DNA of 64,000 nucleotides. Source: Utricularia gibba. Taxonomy: Eukaryota > Streptophyta > Magnoliopsida > Lamiales > Lentibulariaceae. Where the stretch lies: assembly GCA_002189035.1 (NCBI GenBank), contig NEEC01000013.1, positions 868,001 to 932,000 on the forward strand, written 5' to 3'. A program made the translations under genes and the position numbers. Below are positions 11,252 through 23,708 of the stretch, piece by piece. The stretch's first letter is position 1; the number at the start of each line of letters is the position of its first letter. Below the pieces are notes generated by a model. That model did no database searches. It worked only from the letters and a program-made list of their open reading frames with translations, and was not told the origin of the DNA.

Positions 11252-13149
11252 GGTACCAAAGCCAAAGCCTACTTTCATTCAATGAACCCAGCTGCTTGAG
11301 TGACATGATGTATCCACGGAAACATTTTTTTGTAGATGCGTCTCTTTGACTAGAGGCAGGTAAAGAAGCACAGTAGTCCTGTGGAAAGCATATTGTTACT
11401 CGTGGTTACATTTTCTGGTCGAAAATTGATTACAGAAAGGATTGCGTGTTCTGTTTCAGTGTTCAGCATATCCATTTCTGGTCAGCATCATTGCAAACTA
11501 TCTGAAATATCACTTCAGATGTGCAAGATACCTATTCCAAAGCAGCCCAGCCACCTGAGAGGAATCAAGAGATCTTTGCTGGTGCTGGCTCGGATATTGG
11601 GATGACGAAATAAGGCTGCCTGAAGCAGTGAGGCGTTTTGTAGCACCATGGAAGGCTTCTATCAGCTGCACTCACCTCTGCTGACAGATGTCCAGCCACC
11701 ATAGTAGCATGTTGCATGGACATACAGAACTGATGGATTTAGGTTCATTTAATTTGAGTTTTTGCTTGAAAAATATGTTGACAGCATTGAGTTGAGAGAC
11801 GCTCTCTTCAGTACATAAGACAGCTTTGCCATTCATCTGTCACCACTGAGCGAGAGGAAATGCAATTTGCATTGGAATTCTTTAGCTTCTGTTGGTAGAT
11901 GTTACTCAGCACCCCTAGGCGTAGCATAACAGGCACACGAATCCTGAGCCTGTGAGATTGCAGCTGCCTCCATTGTGTTGCATTCATCATCAAGTTTTCC
12001 AAACGAGCAGCCATCCTGCGGATGATTCCCATCCTGGTACCAAGCAACGATTCAATGGCTTGGAACTCATCGAAAGTGTTGCAACGAACATAGGGACTAT
12101 CACAGAAAACGGACGAGGAGAGATGCTCGTTACATTCCCATCCTGCAAGGGCAGCCCAATGCGAGGAGTGATTTAGAAATTTGGATGCATTATGTGTGTG
12201 GAAAAATTAGTTATCTTCATTGGTAATTTTTTAATTTAGTATGAGAGAGAAAAAAATAAATATGATTAAATTTGTAAATGATCTCAATACTAATATTAAA
12301 ATTAGCCACCTGCAATTTTACTAAAAATTGTACATTTAATTTGGAATAATTGATTATTACTATTTAATTTATTAAATATATTTATTTTTCAAAATTTGAT
12401 GCATAACGTATATTTAATCATCAATATTTTTTATTTTAATATTTTATATTTGTATCATTTGAATATTATGTATATTTGATTTATATTATTTAAATGTTCT
12501 ATTACCCAATTATTTGCATATCCAACAAATTGCATCTGATCATTTTCAATATGTTGACAAAATGTGCATGGAGGATATATGTTTTTCTTAGCCTTGATTC
12601 CTTTGTGCTTGTCATGAGGTCTCTCAAGTCTTTGATGGTATTGAAGCTCTAGAATCTAGATGCGAGAAAAGCAGGATGATTGTAGGCCATATGAGCATTG
12701 TAAGAGAAGGTCTATTATATCTTAAGAATTTAATAAAATAATTGTATTTAATTTTTGAATATTCTAATTTTCAATTGTTTTGTAGTAAAATTAAAATTTC
12801 ATATTTTATGATTAATTTTAGAAATTATTGAATTACTTGAATTTATATTTTATTCATTAAATAATATTAATTTAAAAAAATTATACTATTTACTTTTTAT
12901 CTATTAGTAAAAATATATTTTATATTATAATATTAAATTATATAATAATTATATTAAAAAAAATTTACAATTTTAAGTATAATACTATTCACATAATCTT
13001 AAAAATATGACTTCAAATTATATAACAGCTCCATAATTATCCCTTGCAATCTTATTTTCCAAAGGTTAGAGTGAACAATGTGGAAGTTTCAAGGATATAG
13101 AAAACTTAATCTTAGTCACTACGGATCACTAACTTAGACATTTAGTACA
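11252..13149. other. BPM 3' flank and AT-rich intergenic DNA
   Basis: The first 900 bases keep gene-like base composition and probably include the BPM 3' UTR; no domain is recognised in their short open frames. From about 12180 the sequence is strongly AT-rich with no recognised gene or repeat boundary. Confidence 0.4.
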
Positions 13150-13470
13150 CACATTACTTTATGGTTTTTCAAGGCATCATCTTTAGGTTTCCTAGCTCTT
13201 GCTCAAGGTTGGTGATTGATTGCCATTTGAGTGCTCATCTACTTCAAATTCCACTTAACTTGAGCCCATATTTCCTTAGTCGTAGCATAGGTCATCACTT
13301 GCTTTGTTTGAGTCACAACGTAGATAGATGGTTCAAGAACTGAAGTATTATTCTCTGCAACATACTAAAGTTTTATAGCATTTAAATTTTCTTTCATGTG
13401 CAATTCTAAGACTGCATAATCTCCTCCATCAAATTTCTAGACTGCACAAGACGTTGTGGCATCCATATCA
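13150..13470 (-). pseudogene. Short copia gag remnant (tentative)
   Basis: Reverse-strand translation gives KFDGGDYAVLELHMKENL and, after a stop, VMTYATTKEIWAQVKWNL. These resemble the DUF4219 start and the following helix region of copia gag proteins. Stops interrupt it and no other part of an element is visible next to it. The match is short and degenerate. Confidence 0.4.
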
Positions 13471-14948
13471 AGGTTCAAAAGCAGTAGAGTGAAAGATCGT
13501 GTTGGGTGCAAACAAGCTGTAATAGAATTGAAGGATCGAATTATGATATTTGTTAGTGTTTTCATGATGGATCCCTCCACATGAGGTTTATAGAATCAAA
13601 TGTGTGATTGATGGCCAAACAACGTTTCAGTGTTGACTTGAGTTCAATGTCTAGTTAAGGTGATAAATTGTGTTGATCCTAGTTTCGGTTCATCAACAAC
13701 AATGATAAATATACAAAAAAAGAAAATTTAAAGTTTCTTAATATAAAATAAATCTTTTCAATATGGCTCAACTACAACACCCAGCCCTTTTATTGGGATC
13801 ATAAGTGCATTGCAACATCTCAAGCAAAACCATCAATTTATTCCCCATCTTCGCATGGAGCTCAACAATGAGGCGCTCATCAGGAGACAATGCTACAGCA
13901 ACACCAACGGGGGAAAATAAAGTGATTTTTACTTGTTTTTACATTAAATATATAATATCTAACTCCTTTACACCTAACAATAATATTTAGATACCTTAAA
14001 TCGTATCACATAAATTTATTCAAGTGATGTCACATTCTTCCGTAATGTAGGCTTTCGAGCAATGTTAATATCTCATATCAATAATATGCGTTGTTGATTC
14101 AAACATGAGAATGTTCATTGTGACATCTGATGTCAAACACTTCTTAAATTCATTATCAATAAAAGAGAATAAATAAAAGCAACAGTTAAATATATTATGA
14201 TAGTTAATCATAATATTTTATCTGTGAATATTTTTAATAAATTTTTTACCAAAAATAATTTGTTTCATTAATCTAATTTTAATATGTTCCAAAAAAATAG
14301 AGATTAAGTAATAAAAAAACACAAAACAAATATGACTTTTGGGCATATCAGTCCACCACCTTGGAGCGTTCTCCTCTCCGCGCTTCTTAACATAACCAAA
14401 ATCTCATCTTCTGCAGATGTCGATGGAACTTTTCTCAATATATTGCTTTCATGAACCGATGGCGAATCAAGGCTTCCATTGAGCCCTCCCCGTCTTATTA
14501 TTTTCACACTTCTTTCTCATTTCCTGAACTTGAAAGACAAACACGAGCATTAAGCATACTACATTGCACAGTATAGAACAGTACAAATGGTACCTGTGTA
14601 ATCCACCCATATTTTGAAGAAAAGTTTGAGGTAAATTCACTTACCTTCATGCCTCAGCTACCAATCGATTTTCTGGGCCACTCAAAACCGGTGGAAGAAG
14701 AATTGAAGATCTGTGATGCTGGAATCTTTTTTGCCGAGAGCAACAGGGACGAATGCAGTGAGTTTCATGAATAAGAGATGAAAAGTGAGCAGACCCATTT
14801 AGAGAAGCAAAGCGTGATGCGTTTAAGGATAAAGAAAGTAGATTATATTATAGATGACAAAAAAAAAAATCAGTTCTTTTTATAGTTTTGAGTTTTCGCA
14901 AGTTTTTATTTTTAAGAATTGCTTAAAACCAAATCCAGGTGAAGGGAA
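13471..14948. other. Intergenic DNA upstream of homoserine dehydrogenase
   Basis: AT-rich. A 67-codon reverse-strand frame at 14304-14507 lies in a stretch of more balanced composition but shows no domain I recognise. The last 400 bases before 14949 should hold the homoserine dehydrogenase promoter and leader. A TTTTTATAG stretch near 14876 could serve as a TATA element, but this is a guess. Confidence 0.35.
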
Positions 14949-17565
14949 ATGGTGGTGGTGATACCGTTGCTGTTGATCGGCTGCGGCGGCGTGGGCCGTC
15001 AGCTTCTCCAACATATCGTATCTTGCCGGGGCCTCCATTACAGCCATGTTAGTGAAGAATCTAGATTGCATTTGCTGTGTTTTTTTTTTTTTTTTTCTTT
15101 TGGCTCTCTTATCTTTTGACGGTACAGGGGGTTGCGCTGAGGGTGATCGGGGTTTGTGATAGTAAGCACATGGTCCTTGATTCTGATGTTTTGTCATCGG
15201 GATTTGGCGATGAGTTTTTGCTGAAAATTTGCGAATTGAAGTCGGGCCTCGGCTCTAGTTCCTCACTGCAAGAGCTTTCTGGTTCTGGTGGGTACTTTTA
15301 TCACCCCATTTCTGTTCGCTGAAATGCCTCAAAACCGGAAAGTTGCGCATTTAACTCTAGTAACTGGTGTTATTCGTTTGCTGAAATTTAGGTGAATGCC
15401 TGGTCTTTTCGGGCCAAGAAGTTGCTAAGAAAGTTTTACAATTGGCTTCTGATCTTGGCAAATCGAGTGGTAGGAGTTTGTGAGATTTATGCATCAATTT
15501 TTAGAACAATGGGTTCTTTTCTCCGAATATCTTGTTGAACTTGATAGGTTCCTCCGGGGTTGCACTTGTTGACTGCTCCGCGAGCTCTGAAACCGTGACG
15601 CTGTTGGCTAAAGCTGTAGAGTTTGGATGTTGTGTGGTTCTGGCAAACAAAAAGCCACTAACTTGTGCATTGGTACCAGACTTTTGGAATTTTTGCTTCT
15701 TGTAAATGGGGAAATGCGAAGTTAGCATTTACTTCGGTTCTCCTATGATCCTCTGCTTGATCTCTGACCCACATGGTTAAATCCTGTTCAGGAAAATTAC
15801 GTGAAGTTAGTTTCACAGCCTCGTTACATTCGACATGAGTCAACGGTAAGTGTTACTAGGACTTTCTATTTAGCTTATTAACCTTTTTCATTTGATGATG
15901 AAACCTGATCACCCAGAAACGTATATTATTCACAATGAAATGTCCAGTCGTTATAGTATTTGCACCCTATGTACACTCATTATAATTCACCCATCTGCTC
16001 TTCAATTATTCCTTCCATGGGAGATATGTTTCCTCATGTTGACTGAGCACTATACTTGAACTAATGAATAGTTAGCTATGTGAGGCAACTAGAATATATA
16101 GGAAAGAGATCTCGGGTCAGCTATAGAGACGGTAATCATTCATGGAAAGTAGTTTAGTTTTGCGTGTGCACTTTTGCAGCACTCTGTTTTGTCTGTCCCC
16201 ATTTCTACTGCTCACTGATACACAATCAACATCATACCTTAAAATTATTTTTCTTTCTTGGTGTTATTTCTTCTAGGTTGGTGCTGGTCTTCCCATAATA
16301 TCCAGTGTGAATCGGCTTCTCTCATCAGGAGACACAATCTTTCGTATTATTGGAAGTTTGAGTGGTCAATTTACACTACAGAAATCTCTTAATCGAACCT
16401 TATATTGCCGGTCTTCATTACAAACAATATCATAAAGTGAGTAAGCTTCCCCCACGTCTGGTTATTGTAGGTACTTTGGGTTATGTGATGAGTGAAGTGG
16501 AAAGGGGGCAACCCTTCAGCCAAGTTGTCATCTCTGCGAAAAGTCTTGGATACACTGAGCCCGGTATGTGCTGCAAAAAGGCTCAAAAATCTTGCTTGAA
16601 TGTTGTTACCTCTTTTGCAGTTTTCGTCTAGATATTTAACGATCTTAGTATCATACATTGTCTCAGATCCTAGAGATGATCTCAGTGGGATGGATGTGGC
16701 TAGAAAGGTACAAAGCATATCCCCTCCATATGATCCACCCTCCCCTATCTCACAGGGTTAACAAGTTGTAGTGCAGGCACTAATTCTTGCTCGGTTACTT
16801 GGTTATCGTATCGACTTAGAAAGCATCAAGGTGACCTCCCTTATTTGATTTCATACTCACATCTTTCATTGAACACGACTGCAACAAGTTTCAGACTAAT
16901 GGTAGTCCTCTGGAAGATCGAGAGCTTGTATCCTGATGAAATGGGACTTGGTGTAATGCCCCTGGAAGACTTTCTACTGCGGGGTCTTCCAGAGCTTGAT
17001 ACCCAGATTAAAAAACGGATCGATAAAGCTGCCTCCAACAGCAACGTTCTGCGATATGCATGTTTGATCGAGGATTCTAGGTACATAAGTTCCTTCTCGG
17101 ATTCTCAAAAATGCCAGAGTTTCGATCCCATTGCATGATGAAATGAAGCTTTATGGTGCAATGGTGTGCCTCAGGTGCGAGGTTGGCATCAAGGAAGTTC
17201 CAAGGGACTCCGCTCTGGGAAGATTGAAGGGAAGCGACAACGTTGTAAGCACTTCTCCACGAGCTCAATCTTATTTATGACTGCACATCATGTCGTGAAT
17301 GCATCCAGCCATGAACTTCTAGGCTCAATGATCCCTGTGTTTATTGCTTTCAATCAAACTCGTGTATAAGTCTTCTCATGCTCTGCAGTTGGAGATTTAT
17401 AGCCGGTGCTACAGAAAGCAGCCGTTGGTCATTCAAGGTGCTGGTGCCGGCAACGACACCACCGCCGCCGGAGTTCTCGCCGATATCCTTGATCTGCAAG
17501 ACCTATTCAGGCCGTCGACGCAGACAACTCCGGCATATTTTCCGGCCCCTCCTCCAGGTTTATGA
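14949..17565 (+). CDS. HSD: Homoserine dehydrogenase, monofunctional (EC 1.1.1.3)
   Basis: Twelve exons: 14949-15047, 15128-15287, 15392-15469, 15548-15672, 15792-15845, 16277-16364, 16471-16563, 16667-16707, 16777-16830, 16917-17080, 17175-17244, 17389-17565. They total 1203 bases, 400 residues, with every junction in frame. The enzyme reduces aspartate semialdehyde to homoserine with NAD(P)H, at the branch to threonine and methionine. Visible motifs are the Rossmann loop GCGGVGRQ at residues 11-18, [46 protein letters not shown] with the active-site region, and [13 protein letters not shown] near the end. An in-frame TGA at 14940-14942 fixes the start, so there is no room in this exon for a transit peptide. 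There is no aspartate kinase domain. A proline-rich tail of about 20 residues follows the last helix. Confidence 0.95.
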
Positions 17566-18429
17566 GGACGGTTGTTTCTTGCTGTTTATCTGGAGTTCAT
17601 GCGTGTTAAGCATTGACCAATGCATTCTACACATTCCATCCCAATGAGCGTTATCAACTTCAATTTGATCTGATTGTTGATTTTTTTTTTTCTAATCAGC
17701 AAATATTTTTTTAATATTTTTTACAATAAAAAGAGTTTAAAATATTTAATTTTAAATATAAATGTTAAATGAGCAAATTGTTCACTCCAAACAAATTTAA
17801 ATCATAAAATATATTGGTATTTCTTGTGAATAACAATTAGTAGCTTATATATTATATTTTTTTCAGTGACTTACATGATCAACATTTAATTTATTTGAAC
17901 TACTAAACATTTTTTTAATTAAAAAATCTAACAACACCATATAAAAACGACTTTAATAGTGTTGTTTGGTAATGTTTATTATGAAAAAAACTATGATCAT
18001 ATTCATATCTTATATTGATTCCAATGTAGATGTAATCTATTACTACATTATCATTCCAAATGATTTTAAAAATCACTCACATCCTCATATTTAATTAAAG
18101 TATGGAAAATTAATTCCTTTTACATTTTATATTCTTCACACATAATAGGATTTATTAATTATCATTTATTCAAATTCTTTAAGAATGATAGAACATTATT
18201 AACTCCTCCTCATATATGAAAATTCAATATTTCTAGATACTCATCTCTTCCAATTCGTACTCTATATTTGACATGTCTCATTTTATTCTCGCTGTTATTG
18301 GTAATATAAAACACAAGATTTTACCACTAAAACTTTTTTTACTTTGTGTCAACATTCATACTGATTTATGTTCTTATTAATTCAGCACAATGTAGGAGGT
18401 CACCCAATCCATGTTGATCGATCAAATAT
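17566..18429. other. AT-rich intergenic DNA
   Basis: The first 80 bases are probable 3' UTR of homoserine dehydrogenase. The rest is AT-rich and I recognise no gene, RNA or element end in it. Confidence 0.4.
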
Positions 18430-18757
18430 TGTTAAGTGTTATTTTCTAGTTTATTATTAAGTATTATTATGTGTTAATCTAGTATTAAGTTATCCAATTT
18501 AAGATTTATATTGATAAATATTCTATTTCCTTAAAAAAAATCTTATTTTCTATTTTATATATATTTTCTTTATCTTTTTCGTGCACTTTGACCAAAATAT
18601 ATCAGGAGGCGGTCATGGAGTATTGCAGGATGCTTATAGGAGACCAGAATCTGACTTTTCGTGTCTTGCACGCTACTTGAAACAATTGTGAGTGAAAGAC
18701 TGACACTAGTCAAGGCCCTTAACTTACGGCATGTCAGAGTTTGCAGCAATGATTGGT
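18430..18757 (+). repeat. Inverted repeat arm 1 (pairs with 23382-23708)
   Basis: About 328 bases that match the reverse complement of 23382-23708 with scattered differences. The outer edge reads TGTTAAGTGTTATTTTCTAG. Similarity stops near 18757, at CAGCAATGATTGG. The same edge motif recurs at 57311-57330, where it forms the end of a probable LTR, so this is likely an LTR end of that family. Confidence 0.75.
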
Positions 18758-19436
18758 CGTTAACTTGCACGTAAGGAAAAATTGGTGGCGCACACAAGAC
18801 AGAAGGAATGATGGGAAAAGAACTAGAAGGAGTTAATGCACGTGGAAAGTGATATAAAATCAACTTGAAACACTTATTTTTGGACTTTTGACATGTTGAC
18901 ACTTTACTTTGAGACTTAGAACTTTCGGGTTCTTTCTTGAAAGAGGAAGAACGCTTTAGTTTTAATTTTCGTTTCTGTTTTCATGGCCCTTTGTGGCTAA
19001 ACCTCTTTAGTTTCTGGGAGTAAATGAAGTTTCCTTCCAAGTCTTGAGCACTAAACTTGGTTCTTCGCTGAATTCACTTCGCATTTTGCATACTTCCACG
19101 CGTCATGTCGCAGTCTTTCTATAACGACTCCTAGTCACGGTCCATAAGTAACAGGCCACTCCTTGCGGATCTTGATGAAGAGCAAGGTGAAGAGCACCAA
19201 CTCCAACCCTATCAATTTGAGGGAAGTAGTGAATTGTTCATGACTGAGGTACCACGACAGTGGACGAGTACTGACCACGTGCTTGCCACTAGTCATTGGC
19301 AACAGTTGGGAACACGCATACAATTCGGTTTTGACGGCATTGACGGCAATCCTCTTGTCTTTTCAATTGTCTAAGGAAGAATCACATGAGGTTATTCCCA
19401 TGCTTCCTTGTTGATCAGAGTGTAAGATAGAGTAGG
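18758..19436. other. Unassigned sequence between inverted repeat and gypsy LTR
   Basis: Balanced composition but no recognised domain. A 62-codon reverse-strand frame (19135-19323) is hydrophobic in its second half and I could not assign it. Two ACGTG cores occur (near 18839 and 19276). This may be more of a retrotransposon LTR. Confidence 0.3.
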
Positions 19437-20753
19437 TGATGACACACGTTTTCTTTGAATTTTATCATGCAAAATGGTCATGTTTTATTGTGGTTTAGAT
19501 TAGGTATATGTGGTTTTTCATGTTTTATGTGTTGTTTATGTTAATTTTGTGTTTATGCTGAAAAGTGAACTAAATCCTTTGATTTAGTCCACACCCTTGT
19601 TACTAATGTTTAATTAAGTGCAGCAGGAGGATTCACATCAAATCAGACTCACAAATGTGTGGAACAAGTAGAAAAGGACACAATATCCGAAGAAAGACAA
19701 AGATCACTGTTCTGCCGCCCATAGTCTGCAAGTTCAGGCCGAAAACAGTGCTGATGTCAAAAACAGTGCATTGGAGTAAAGGAGGGGAGATATTTTTCGA
19801 AAAAGAGAAGGGGCGAGAGAGGGAGCGAACAGAGAGCACACGAGGGGGCTTCTCCTCTTCCCCAAGATGAAGAACACTGACGAGAAGAGAAGATGAGCTT
19901 CATCCTCAAGAACAGCACCAGAGCCCAGTCCAGCGCTATTGTTCCAGGTCATGAATAGTAGCAACGAGACAACATAACAATCTTTATTTCCTTTCCGTTT
20001 ACTGAACGTTTTGAGTTTTTGTATCTGACTTACTTCCAATGTTTCTGTTATTTTCGCCACATTATCTAAATGAAATCATGTCTTATTTTCCATGTATGAG
20101 TAGCTAAAACTTTAAGGATACCTTAAGGAAAAGCATGGTAGTGTGGATCCAGGTTAATAATGAAATTTATGATTGTTTCTTAGTTCTTATTTCTATCATT
20201 CTATGGGTAGACCTAAGGAGGGAAATAAGTAACTTCGCAACTAAGATGCTTGATTTAGAGGTAGACCAACAAATCAAGGCGGGAGTAGTAGTTATTAGTC
20301 CAAGATAGAACTAGTAGAACGAGGTAGACCTAGTTCTATATACTTTATATGCGGGTAGACCTAATTGCAATGTTGGTAATGATATTTGGGACTAGCTTAT
20401 CTGAAAATATAATGAATGACCTGGGTAGACTTAGGTTGTTTGAAGTTGTGAGTATATGAACATGGTATATTGAATTAGGCATCTTAGCACCACACTATCT
20501 TCATCGTTGAGACTTGATCTTGTTTGTTAAACTTGTTTATTACTGTTAGTTTGAGCTTAGACTAAGATCCACCCGTATTCCGAATTCTGCATTTGCTGAA
20601 ACACTTAGCAAGCACAAGTTCCTCGTAATCGACCCCGAAATCCACTATACAAGTTTTCTAAATTTTTATTTTGTGTAAATTAGAGCTTATAAATTTATTT
20701 GATACGAAAATTTGGTTTTATTGCAACAACATTGCTAAAATTTCCATTTATCA
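19437..20753 (+). repeat. Probable 5' LTR of the Ty3/gypsy element
   Basis: The right end is set by a TTATCA terminus at 20748-20753 standing three bases before a primer-binding-site-like TGGCGCC motif. The left end is inferred from TGATGACACACG at 19437, giving TGAT...ATCA termini and a length of about 1.3 kb, reasonable for a Tat/Athila-type LTR. The matching 3' LTR was not found, so the left boundary is uncertain. Confidence 0.5.
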
Positions 20754-20756
20754 AAT

Positions 20757-20774
20757 TGGCGCCATTGCCGGAGA
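20757..20774 (+). other. Primer-binding site of gypsy element
   Basis: TGGCGCCATTGCCGGAGA closely resembles the TGGCGCC...GCCGGGGA primer-binding site of plant Tat/Athila gypsy elements. It lies directly after the LTR end and before gag. Confidence 0.7.
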
Positions 20775-20801
20775 GCGGTGTTTAATTGTTTTGTGTTTTA
20801 G

Positions 20802-21800
20802 TTGATGCATTTACGTTCTTCTGGTGCAGGTAATCTCGTTTTCTTCCCAGAAATTGAGAGAGCTATCAACAAGAACAGGGTAAGAGTGAAGGAGGCAAGC
20901 AAAGCAAAGCTACTCCCACCGACAACCAACAGTGATTTCAGAATGGCTGAACCTAAGAAGACCTGGAACAAATTAGATGTCGCTGATCACACTTACAGGG
21001 GTCTATGCATCAGATTTTTAGAGGATGGAGCAAATGAGCTGAAACCAGCGATGATCAATTTCTTGCCCAAATTCTATGGAAAAATTGAAGAGAACTCCCA
21101 TGAGCATGTAGACAACGTGACAGCGGTATGCCTATCATTCAAGGGAGTTGGAATGACTAAAGATTCAATTTGTTTAAGAGCCTTCCAATTTACTTTGGAA
21201 GGAGGAGCCAAAACGTGGTTCAACTCACTAAGGCTTTGAAGCGTAACTGATTGGGCTGGAATGAAGAAGGTGTTTTTGAGTAAATATTTTCCAGCTTCCA
21301 AGGTTAAAGGGATAAGAAAAGAAATTAGTGATGTTAAACAAATGAGTGGAGAATCATTGCACGAATATTTCTAAGATGGATTGCTGCTATGTTTGAAATG
21401 ATGAAGGAGCTATTCTTATTCAAGGCTAAGAACATGTCGTGCGGAAATTGTAATAGAACAGGGCATGTTGCGGACAAGAGCCTAGATTTATTTGAAGAAG
21501 AGCACGTCAAAGCTATGGGATATTTGGAGCCCCAGTAGAGGAAGAAATATGATCCATATTCTAACACATACAATTCAGGCTGGAGGGATCATCCAAATTT
21601 TCGTTGGAGCAACAATGAAAATTCTTACAAAGGGGAGAGCTCAACAATGGGGCAGCAAAATTTTCAAGAGCAAAGATCTTATTAGGCGCCTCCATTTCGA
21701 AGGAAAAATCAACAAAACCAGCAGCCATTTCAAGTCTCAAATCAAGGCAATGCAGGAGGGAATTCTGGAAATTTGTTGGAAAAAATGTTGAAGACATTCA
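20802..21800 (+). pseudogene. Gypsy gag (broken)
   Basis: The frame gives the plant gypsy capsid signature FLPKFYGKIEENSHEHVDNV followed by LEGGAKTWFNSL, which matches the retrotransposon gag domain (FLEGGAKxWFxSL type). After a stop at 21237 the next frame continues WAGMKKVFLSKYFPASK. A zinc knuckle reads CGNCNRTGHVADKS (about 21438-21480), with the last cysteine replaced by serine. Several stops and frame changes are present, so no full Gag can be made. Confidence 0.85.
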
Positions 21801-21862
21801 TGGCGCAATCAGTTAATGATCAAGCTGAAAATCAACAAGCAATCTGGAATTTAGAGGTTTAA

Positions 21863-22440
21863 GTGAGTCAGCTAGCAGCAGAACTTGGAGACCTGAAACA
21901 AAAAGGGAGCTTGCCATCTCAACCCAAGTCAAACTCAAATTCCAATGGAGGGCCAAACATCAGTGCCATGACATTGAGAAGTGGAAAAGAGAAGCCTGGA
22001 CGACAACTAGTCCAGCCTGAGATTATGGAGAATGAGACAGAGGAGTATGAAATTGTTGTGCAAAGTGAAGACGAAATTGAAGTACTACCAGAACCTGTCA
22101 CGGTGAAGGTGACCCAGCCTCCTTTTCCAGGAAGGCTGAAGCTGAAAGATGAGCAAACGAAGAAGGAAAAAATGTTGAAAACATTGGGAAACACTCAATT
22201 GAATTTAACCCTCTTGAAGTATATTGATCTTGTGTCAAAGAGTGTCAAATATTTGAAGCAGGTGTGTATGTCTAAACCCAAACTGAAAGGGAAGGGCAAG
22301 GTGACATTAAGTGAAAACTGCTCAGCATTTTTAACATGGAAAGTACCCAAGAAACGTAAGGATCCAGGTACGTTTTTTATCCCATGCAAAATAGGAGATT
22401 TGTGTATCAAGAGAGCCATGGCAGACCTAGGAGCTTGATG
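21863..22440 (+). pseudogene. Gypsy protease region (truncated)
   Basis: A 191-codon frame. The last part, CKIGDLCIKRAMADLGA, is the run-in to the retropepsin catalytic motif (DLGAS-type in plant gypsy elements), where a stop follows DLGA. The upstream half is acidic and lysine-rich, like the gag-protease linker of this group. The protease fold after the catalytic motif is nearly absent: RT begins within 60 bases, so an internal deletion of several hundred bases is likely. Confidence 0.75.
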
Positions 22441-22479
22441 GCATTGAAGGGATTTGCCCATCTATATTCATGCACAGAA

Positions 22480-23265
22480 TTTTTCTAGAGGATGGTGCAA
22501 AACCAATTCGTCAACCTCAAAGACGCCTCAACCCAAACATGATGGAGGTGGTAAGAAAAAAAATTGTTAAACTTCATGATGCAGGGATTATTTACTCAAT
22601 CACAGATGGTGAATGAATGAGCCCTATTCACGTGGTGTCAAAGAAGACAGAGATGACTGTGATAGAGAATGAGAAAGGCGAGCTTGTTCCACAAAGGGTG
22701 CAAAATGGATGGCGCGTTCACATAGATTATCGAAAATTAAATGAAGTGACAAAGAAAAACCATTATCCTTTGCCTTTTATTAATCATATGTTGGAAAAAT
22801 TGGCAAGAAAATCATTTTATTCTTTTTTGGATAGATATTCTGAATATAATCAAGTTCTTATTTAAGGGTAGGACCAAGACAACCTTAATATGTCCATTTA
22901 GAACTTATGCTTATAGGAGGATGCCTTTTGGATTGTGTAACACTCCAGCCACATTTCAGAGGTTTATGACAAGTATTTTCTCTAATTTTTGTGATGATTT
23001 TATTGAAATATTTATAGATGATTTTACGGTATATGGAGAAAATTTTGAATCATGCTTAGACCATTTGGATCAGGTTTTAAAGAAATGTGTGGAAAAGAAT
23101 TTGGTTTTAAATTCTGAAAAATGTCATTTTATGGTGAATCATGAAATTGTTTTGGGACATGTGATTTCTAAAAAATGAATTGAGGTAAATAAAACAAAAA
23201 TTAAGATTATGTCTGAGCTTTCTTATCCTATTGATATGAAAGGTATTAGATCATTTTTAGGCCCA
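22480..23265 (+). pseudogene. Gypsy reverse transcriptase (truncated)
   Basis: Motifs appear in order: PIRQPQRRLNPNMMEVV, then PIHVVSKK, GWRVHIDYRKLNEVTKKNHYP, LPFINHMLEKLA, MPFGLCNTPATFQRFM and the catalytic block FIEIFIDDFTVYG (about 23001-23039, with the FIDD aspartates present). It continues to GIRSFLG and stops being recognisable at about 23265. Stops at about 22615, 22865 and 23176 break the frame. The expected continuation into the RT-RNase H connection is absent here; RNase H reappears at 28665, about 5.4 kb away. Confidence 0.9.
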
Positions 23266-23381
23266 TTTAGTGATTGCTTGTAGTTGCTCCCTACAAAATA
23301 AATCACTTGCAAGTATTGACACAATTCTAAATACCAACAAAAAAAAAATATGCAGCACACGTATACGCCACGGGATAACCA

Positions 23382-23708
23382 TAAGTCAATCATTGCTGCA
23401 GACTCTGACATGCCATAAGTCAAGGGCCTTGACCAGTATCAGTCTTCCGCCCACAATTGTTCCAAGTCGTGTACAAGACACGAAAAGTCAGAGTCTGACC
23501 TCCTGCAATACTCCTACAACACTCAATCTCTTGACATGTTTTGGTCAAAAAGCACGAAAAAAAGAAAGAAAATATATAAAAAAATAAGAAAATAGGATTT
23601 TTTTTAAGGAAATACAATATTTATTAATACACATCCTAAATTAGGCAACTTAGCACTAAATTAATACATAATAATACATAATAATAAGCTAGAAAATGAC
23701 ACTTAACA
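23382..23708 (-). repeat. Inverted repeat arm 2 (pairs with 18430-18757)
   Basis: This is the reverse-complement partner of 18430-18757. Its outer edge reads AAAATGACACTTAACA. The two arms enclose the 5' half of the gypsy element. Immediately left of this arm (23271) a TGAT sequence directly follows the broken RT, so the block may be a solo LTR inserted there. Confidence 0.75.

Noticed and set aside
21919-22194. Serine-rich reverse frame opposite the gypsy protease linker
   Set aside because: Shadow of the acidic linker on the coding strand.
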